Shown here piece after piece: positions 56,994 to 64,000 of a DNA stretch of 64,000 nucleotides. Source of the DNA: Bathymodiolus brooksi (lineage: Eukaryota; Mollusca; Bivalvia; Mytilida; Modiolidae); contig OY804590.1 of NCBI GenBank assembly GCA_963680875.1, positions 19,840,640-19,904,639 of the forward strand. The letters are read 5' to 3'. Position 1 is the stretch's first letter; every line of letters begins with the position of its first letter. The translations under genes were made by a program, and so were the position numbers. The notes beneath the pieces are model-generated. The model worked only from the letters and a program-made list of their open reading frames with translations. It had not been told where the DNA came from and did not search any database.

Positions 56994-59900
56994 AAATCAC
57001 TGTAGGAACAGCTCCAAACTCTAATAGAAAAATAAAAAATACCACACTGTAGGAACAGCTCCAAACTCTAATAGAAAAATAAAAAATACCACACTGTAGG
57101 AACTGCTCCTAACTCTAATAGAAAAATAAAAAATACCATACTGTAGGCACAGCTCCAAACTCTAATAGAAAAAACAACAAATACCACACTGTAGGAACAG
57201 CTCCAAACTCCTATAGAAAAACAACAAATACCATACTGTAAGAACAGCTCATAACTCCAATAGAAAAACAACAAATACCACACTGTCAGAACAGCTCCAA
57301 ACTCTAATAGAAAAACAACAAATACCACACTGTAGGAACAGCTCCAAATTTTAATAGAAAAACAACAAATACCACACTGTAGGAACAGCTCCAAACTCTA
57401 ATAGAAAAACAACAAATACCACACTGTAGGAACAGCTCAAATTCTACCAGAAAAACAACAAATACCACACTGTAGGAACAGCCCAAAACTCTAATAGAAA
57501 AACAACAAATACCACACTGTAGGAACAGCTCCAAACTCCAATAGGAAAACATCAAATACCGCACTGTAGGAACAGCTCCAAACTCTAATAGAAAAACAAA
57601 AAATACCACACTGTAGGAACAGCTCCAAACTCTAATAGAAAAACAACAAATACCACACTGTCGGAAGAGCTCCAAACTTTAATAGAAAAACAAAAAATAT
57701 CACACTGTAGGAACAGCTCCAAACTCTAATAGAAAAACAACAAATACCACGCTGTCGGAACAGCTCCAAACTTTAATAGAAAAACAAAAATACTACACTG
57801 TAGGAACAGCTCCAAACTCCAATAGAAAAACAACAAATACCACACTGTAGGAACAGCTCCAAACTCTAATAGAAAAGCAAAAAATACCACACTGTAGGAA
57901 CAGCTCCAAATTCTAATAGGAAAACAACAAATACCACACTGTAGGAACAGCTACAAAATCTAATAGAAAAACAAAAAATACCACACTGTAGGAACAGCTC
58001 AAATTCTACCAGAAAAACAACAAATACCACACTGTAGAAACAGCTCCAAACTCCAATAGAAAAACAACAAATACCACACTGTAGGCACAGCTCCATACTC
58101 CAATAGGAAAACAACAAATACCGCACTGTAGGAACAGCTCCAAACTCTAATAGAAAAACAAAAAATACCACACTGTAAGAACAGCTCCAAACTCCAATAG
58201 AAAAACAACAAATACCACACTGTAGGAACAGCTCCAAACTCTAATAGAAAAACAACAAATACCACACTGTAGGATCAGCTCAAACTCTACCAGAAAAACA
58301 TCAAATACCACACTGTAGGAACAACTCCAACCTCTAACAGAAAAACAAAAAATACCACACTGTAGGAACAGCTCCAAACTCTAATAGAAAATCAACAAAT
58401 ACCACACTGTAGGAACAGCTCAAACTCTACCAGAAAAACAACAAATACCACACTGTAGGAACAGCTCCAAACTCTAATAGAAAAACAACAAATACCACAC
58501 TGTAGGAACAGCTCCAAACTCCAATAGAAAAACAACAAATACCACACTGTAGGAACAGCTGCAAACTCTAATAGAAAAGCAAAAAATACCACACTGTAGG
58601 AACAGCTCCAAATTCTAATAGGAAAACAACAAATACCACACTGTAGGAACAGCTACAAAATCTAATAGAAAAACAAAAAATACCACACTGTAGGAACAGC
58701 TCAAATTCTACCAGAAAAACAACAAATACCACACTGTAGGAACAGCTCCAAACTCCAATAGAAAAACAACAAATACCACACTGTAGGCACAGCTCCAAAC
58801 TCCAATAGGAAAACAACAAATACCGCACTGTAGGAACAGCTCCAAACTCTAATAGAAAAACAAAAATTACCACACTGTAAGAACAGCTCCAAACTCCAAT
58901 AGAAAAACAACAAATACCACACTGTAGGAACAGCTCCAAACTCTAATAGAAAAACAACAAATACCACACTGTAGGATCAGCTCAAACTCTACCAGAAAAA
59001 CAACAAATACCACACTGTAGGAACAACTCCAACCTCTAACAGAAAAACAAAAAATACCACACTGTAGGAACAGCTCCAAACTCTAATAGAAAAACAACAA
59101 ATACCACACTGTAGGAACAGCTCAAACTCTACCAGAAAAACAACAAATACCACACTGTAGGAACAGCTCCAAACTCTAACAAAAAAACAAAAAATACCAC
59201 ACTGTAGGAACTGCTCCAAACTCTAATAGAAAAACAAAAAATACCACACTGTAGGAACAGCTCCAAACTCTAATAGACAAACAACAAATATCACACTGTA
59301 GGTACAGCTCCAAACTCTAATAGAAAAACAACAAATATCACACTGTAGGAACAGCTCCAAACTCTAATAGACAAACAACAAATATCACACTGTAGGAACT
59401 GCTCCAAACTCTAATAGACAAACAACAAATATCACACTGTAGGAACAGCTCCAAACCCTAATAAAAAAACAAAAAATACCACACTGTAGGAACAGCTGCA
59501 AACTCCAATAGAAAAACAAAAAATACCACACTGTAGGACCAGATCCAAAATCTAACAGAAAAACAACAAATACCACACTGTAGGAACAGCTCCAAACTCT
59601 AATAAAAAAACAAAAAATACCACACTGTAGGAACAGCTCCAAACTCCAATAGAAAAGCAACAAATACCACGCTGTCGCTACAGCTCCAAACTCCAATAGA
59701 AAAACAACAAATACCACACTGTAGGAACAGCTCCAAACTCTAATAGAAAAACAACAAATACCACACTGTAGGAACAGCTCCAAACTCCAATAGAAAAACA
59801 ACAAATACCACACTGTAGGAACAGCTGCAAACTCTAATAGAAAAGCAAAAAATACCACACTGTAGGAACAGCTCCAAATTCTAATAGGAAAACAACAAAT

Positions 59901-61634
59901 ACCACACTGTAGGAACAGCTACAAAATCTAATAGAAAAACAAAAAATACCACACTGTAGGAACAGCTCAAATTCTACCAGAAAAACAACAAATACCACAC
60001 TGTAGGAACAGCTCCAAACTCCAATAGAAAAACAACAAATACCACACTGTAGGCACAGCTCCAAACTCCAATAGGAAAACAACAAATACCGCACTGTAGG
60101 AACAGCTCCAAACTCTAATAGAAAAACAAAAATTACCACACTGTAAGAACAGCTCCAAACTCCAATAGAAAAACAACAAATACCACACTGTAGGAACAGC
60201 TCCAAACTCTAATAGAAAAACAACAAATACCACACTGTAGGATCAGCTCAAACTCTACCAGAAAAACAACAAATACCACACTGTAGGAACAACTCCAACC
60301 TCTAACAGAAAAACAAAAAATACCACACTGTAGGAACAGCTCCAAACTCTAATAGAAAAACAACAAATACCACACTGTAGGAACAGCTCAAACTCTACCA
60401 GAAAAACAACAAATACCACACTGTAGGAACAGCTCCAAACTCTAACAAAAAAACAAAAAATACCACACTGTAGGAACTGCTCCAAACTCTAATAGAAAAA
60501 CAAAAAATACCACACTGTAGGAACAGCTCCAAACTCTAATAGACAAACAACAAATATCACACTGTAGGTACAGCTCCAAACTCTAATAGAAAAACAACAA
60601 ATATCACACTGTAGGAACAGTTCCAAACTCTAATAGACAAACAACAAATATCACACTGTAGGAACTGCTCCAAACTCTAATAGACAAACAACAAATATCA
60701 CACTGTAGGAACAGCTCCAAACCCTAATAAAAAAACAAAAAATACCACACTGTAGGAACAGCTGCAAACTCCAATAGAAAAACAAAAAATACCACACTGT
60801 AGGACCAGATCCAAAATCTAACAGAAAAACAACAAATACCACACTGTAGGAACAGCTCCAAACTCTAATAAAAAAACAAAAAATACCACACTGTAGGAAC
60901 AGCTCCAAACTCCAATAGAAAAGCAACAAATACCACGCTGTCGCTACAGCTCCAAACTCCAATAGAAAAACAACAAATACCACACTGTAGGAACAGCTCC
61001 AAACTCTAATAGAAAAACAAAAAAATACCACACTGTAGGAACAGGTTCAAACTCCAATAGGAAAACAACAAATACCACATTGTAGGAACAGCTCCAAACT
61101 CTAATAGAAAAACCAAAAATACCACACTGTAGGAACAGCTCCAAACACTAATAGAAAAACAACAAATACCACACTGTAGGAACAGCTCCAAACTCTAATA
61201 GAAAAACAACAAATACCACACTGTAGGAACAGCTCCAAACTCTAATAGAAAAACAAAAAAATACCACACTGTAGGAACAGCTCCAAACTTCAATAGAAAA
61301 ATAAAAAATACCACACTGTCGGAACAGCTCCAAACTCTAATAGAAAAACAACAAATACCACACAGTAGGAACAGCTCCAAACTCTAATAGAAAAACAAAA
61401 AATACCACACTGTAGGAACAGCTCCAAACTCTAATAGAAAATCAACAAATACCACACTGTAGGAACAGCTCCAAACTCTAATAGAAAAACAAAAAATACC
61501 ACACTGTAGAAACAGCTCCAAACTTTAATAGAAAAACAAAAAATATCACACTGTAGGAACAGCTCCAAACTCTAATAGAAAAACAAAAAATACCATACTG
61601 TAGGAATAGCTCCAAACTCTAATAGAAAAACAAC
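56994..61634 (+). repeat. 4,641-bp HOR, copy 3
   Basis: This copy is indistinguishable from copy 2 in the stretches compared and has the same length. A fourth partial unit follows; relative to copy 3 it has one clear substitution, G at 57,285 against A at 61,926 (CTGTCAG to CTATCAG). Confidence 0.92.
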
Positions 61635-62430
61635 AAATCACTGTAGGAACAGCTCCAAACTCTAATAGAAAAATAAAAAATACCACACTGTAGGAACAGC
61701 TCCAAACTCTAATAGAAAAATAAAAAATACCACACTGTAGGAACTGCTCCTAACTCTAATAGAAAAATAAAAAATACCATACTGTAGGCACAGCTCCAAA
61801 CTCTAATAGAAAAAACAACAAATACCACACTGTAGGAACAGCTCCAAACTCCTATAGAAAAACAACAAATACCATACTGTAAGAACAGCTCATAACTCCA
61901 ATAGAAAAACAACAAATACCACACTATCAGAACAGCTCCAAACTCTAATAGAAAAACAACAAATACCACACTGTAGGAACAGCTCCAAATTTTAATAGAA
62001 AAACAACAAATACCACACTGTAGGAACAGCTCCAAACTCTAATAGAAAAACAACAAATACCACACTGTAGGAACAGCTCAAATTCTACCAGAAAAACAAC
62101 AAATACCACACTGTAGGAACAGCCCAAAACTCTAATAGAAAAACAACAAATACCACACTGTAGGAACAGCTCCAAACTCCAATAGGAAAACATCAAATAC
62201 CGCACTGTAGGAACAGCTCCAAACTCTAATAGAAAAACAAAAAATACCACACTGTAGGAACAGCTCCAAACTCTAATAGAAAAACAACAAATACCACACT
62301 GTCGGAAGAGCTCCAAACTTTAATAGAAAAACAAAAAATATCACACTGTAGGAACAGCTCCAAACTCTAATAGAAAAACAACAAATACCACGCTGTCGGA
62401 ACAGCTCCAAACTTTAATAGAAAAACAAAA
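61635..62430 (+). repeat. Partial fourth 4,641-bp HOR
   Basis: The sequence follows copy 3 at 4,641 bp until about 62,430. There copy 3 has TACTACACTG then CTCCAATAG, while this copy has TACCACACTG then CTCTAATAG. The array of 4,641-bp units therefore ends here. Confidence 0.88.
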
Positions 62431-64000
62431 ATACCACACTGTAGGAACAGCTCCAAACTCTAATAGAAAAACAACAAATACCACACTGTAGGAACAGCTC
62501 CAAACTCCAATAGAAAAACAACAAATACCACACTGTAGGAACAGCTCCAAACTCTAACAGAAAAACAAAAAACCACACTGTAGGAACTGCTCCAAACTCT
62601 AATAGAAAAACAAAAAATACCACACTGTAGGAACAGCTCCAAACTCTAATAGAAAAACAACAAATATCACACTGTAGGTACAGCTCCAAACTCTAATAGA
62701 AAAACAACAAATATCACACTGTAGGAACAGCTCCAAATTCTAATAGACAAACAACAAATATCACACTGTAGGAACAGCTCCAAACTCTAATAGACAAACA
62801 ACAAATATCACACTGTAGGAACAGCTCCAAACTCTAATAGACAAACAACAAATACCACACTGTAGGAACAGCTCCAAACTCTAATAAAAAAACAAAAAAT
62901 ACCACACTGTAGGAACAGCTGCAAACTCTAATAGGAAAACAACAAATACCACATTGTAGGAACAGCTCCAAACTCTAATAGAAAAACCAAAAATACCACA
63001 CTGTAGGAACAGCTCCAAACTCTAATAGAAAAACAACAAATACCACACTGTAGGAACAGCTCCAAACTCTAATAGAAAAACAAAAAAATACCACACTGTA
63101 GGAACAGCTCCAAACTTCAATAGAAAAATAAAAAATACCACACTGTCGGAACAGCTCCAAACTCTAATAGAAAAACAACAAATACCACACAGTAGGAACA
63201 GCTCCAAACTCTAATAGAAAAACAAAAAATACCACACTGTAGGAACAGCTCCAAACTCTAATAGAAAAACAAAAAATACCACGCTGTCGGAACAGCTTCA
63301 AACTCTATTAGAAAAATAAAAAATACCACGCTGTATGAACAGCTCCAAACGTCAATAGAAAAACAACAATTACCACACTGTAGGAACAGCTCCAAACTTT
63401 AATAGAAAAACAAAAATAACACACTGTAGGAACAGCTCCAAACTCTAATAGAAAAACAAAAAAATACCACACTGTAGGAACAGCTTCAAACTCCAATAGG
63501 AAAACAACAAATACCACATTGTAGGAACAGCTCCAAACTCTAATAGAAAAACCAAAAATACCACATTGTAGGAACAGCTCCAAACTCTAATAGAAAAACA
63601 ACAAATACCACACTGTAGGAACAGCTCCAAACTCTAATAGAAAAACAACAAATACCACACTGTAGGAACAGCTCCAAACTCTAATAGAAAAACAAAAAAA
63701 TACCACACTGTAAGAACAGCTCCAAACTTCAATAGAAAAATAAAAAATACCACACTGTCGGAACAGCTCCAAACTCTAATAGAAAATCAGCAAATACCAC
63801 ACAGTAGGAACAGCTCCAAACTCTAATAGAAAAACAAAAAATACCACACTGTAGGAACAGCTCCAAACTCTAATAGAAAAACAAAAAAATACCACACTGT
63901 AGGAACAGCTCCAAACTCTAATAGAAAAACAAAAAATACCACGCTGTCGGAACAGCTTCAAACTCTATTAGAAAAATAAAAAATACCACGCTGTATGAAC
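62431..64000 (+). repeat. Return to 22-24 kb type satellite, with 660-bp block
   Basis: From 62,431 the monomer order matches 22.6-24.4 kb at offsets of 39,828, then 39,640, then 39,592 bp. AAACGTCAATAG lies at about 63,347, and the window ends inside the CGCTGTATGAAC monomer expected 660 bp later. A join near 62,920-62,940 (GCTGCAAACTCTAATAGG) skips several monomers found at 23.1-23.3 kb. Confidence 0.85.

Larger units (their letters stand above)
1..64000 (+). repeat. 47-bp tandem satellite array filling the window
   Basis: The window is a continuous head-to-tail array of a monomer of about 47 bp. The left half is A-rich (TAATAGAAAAAC, then CAACAAATA or AAAAAATA). The right half is a more constant core, CACTGTAGGAACAGCTCC, followed by CAAACTC. 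Observed monomer lengths run from 43 to 50 bp; most changes lie in the A-runs. The common monomer has 23 A, 12 C, 5 G and 7 T, so the + strand is about 74% A+C. I saw no inverted monomers, unique sequence or inserted element. Large uninterrupted arrays of this kind are known from eukaryotic heterochromatin; the chromosomal location is inferred. I do not recognise the family by name. Confidence 0.98.

Noticed and set aside
47712..61634. Duplication of the 4,641-bp unit as a pure assembly error
   Set aside because: Copy 1 differs from copies 2 and 3 at its left end, and the fourth partial copy has its own substitution at 61,926, so they are probably real separate copies. The exact copy number cannot be confirmed from sequence alone.
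188..63961. Many minus-strand open frames of 60-157 codons resembling hydrophobic repeat proteins
   Set aside because: They follow the 47-bp period with a 47-residue protein period made of all three frames. Many of those checked start at TTG or GTG rather than ATG and end at the regular TAG in CTATTAG. Monomer length changes of 1-4 bp shift frame without any sign of selection. They are by-products of the repeat.
1..64000. CRISPR-like pattern of a constant core and a variable half
   Set aside because: The variable half is an A-rich variant of the same monomer, not unique spacer sequence. The array is 64 kb long, has HOR structure and no cas genes.
1..64000. CENP-B box
   Set aside because: The required pattern with TTCG and CGGG at the set spacing is not seen. 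CTGTCGGAAC in variant monomers is only a loose resemblance.
1..64000. AATAAA poly(A) signals in TAAAAAATA-type and TAATAAAAAAAC monomers
   Set aside because: They arise from single substitutions in the A-rich half and occur in tandem, with no gene upstream.
1..64000. Hormone-receptor half-site similarity of GGAACA
   Set aside because: A six-base match inside a repeated core is expected by chance, and no correctly spaced partner TGTTCC is present.
1..64000. Yeast-type replication origin match on the T-rich strand
   Set aside because: The T-rich half gives near matches in every TAAAAAATA-type monomer but fails at the purine position, and the context does not suggest yeast.
1..64000. Telomere repeat, rRNA, tRNA or transposon inside the array
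   Set aside because: No such motif, terminal repeat or conserved RNA sequence was seen. Every stretch read is a monomer variant.

Overview
The whole 64 kb window is one uninterrupted satellite array. A monomer of about 47 bp is repeated head to tail from the first base to the last, roughly 1,360 times, always in the same orientation. I see no protein-coding gene, RNA gene, transposon or unique spacer. Such an array points to a eukaryotic chromosome, probably centromeric, pericentromeric or another heterochromatic block. I do not recognise the monomer as a named satellite and cannot name the species. The common monomer begins TAATAGAAAAAC, has an A-rich left half, a conserved core CACTGTAGGAACAGCTCC, and ends CAAACTC. 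Its composition (A 23, C 12, G 5, T 7) gives about 36% GC and a strong A+C excess on the + strand. The common form has no CpG.

The interest lies in the higher-order repeats (HORs). Monomers within a unit differ from each other in fixed, ordered ways, while whole units are nearly identical between copies. A 43-bp monomer containing AAATCACTG is a good landmark. It starts its diagnostic motif at 6394, 12209, 14781, 15059, 15337, 17962, 18240, 21900, 25044, 30391, 31606, 32821, 34645, 36708, 37784, 39847, 41062, 42978, 45041, 47712, 52353, 56994 and 61635.

Layout. (1) 1-12,610: a large composite repeat of about 4.9 kb (segments Q and P), with one truncated and two long copies. (2) 12,611-15,400: a mosaic with a 140-bp duplication and a 278-bp six-monomer repeat. 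(3) 15,059-20,560: a 2.9-kb HOR in two copies. (4) 20,279-24,480: a 660-bp (14-monomer) block in two clusters, separated by other monomers. (5) 24,480-30,390: mosaic, including a 1,360-bp 29-monomer tandem pair. (6) 30,391-47,711: a 26-monomer, 1,215-bp HOR and longer and shorter derivatives of 1,824, 1,916, 2,063, 1,076 and 2,671 bp, partly copied as a 5-6 kb segment. (7) 47,712-61,634: three consecutive copies of a 99-monomer, 4,641-bp HOR that itself holds nested 27-monomer (1,266-bp) units. (8) 61,635-64,000: the start of a fourth 4,641-bp unit, which then switches to sequence like that at 22-24 kb.

Nearly every large length difference between copies is a whole number of monomers, and some junctions are recognisable hybrid monomers. 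This fits growth by unequal exchange or similar in-register recombination. The minus strand has many open frames of 60-157 codons, but these come from a T-rich 47-bp period and are not genes. No multi-gene system is present.
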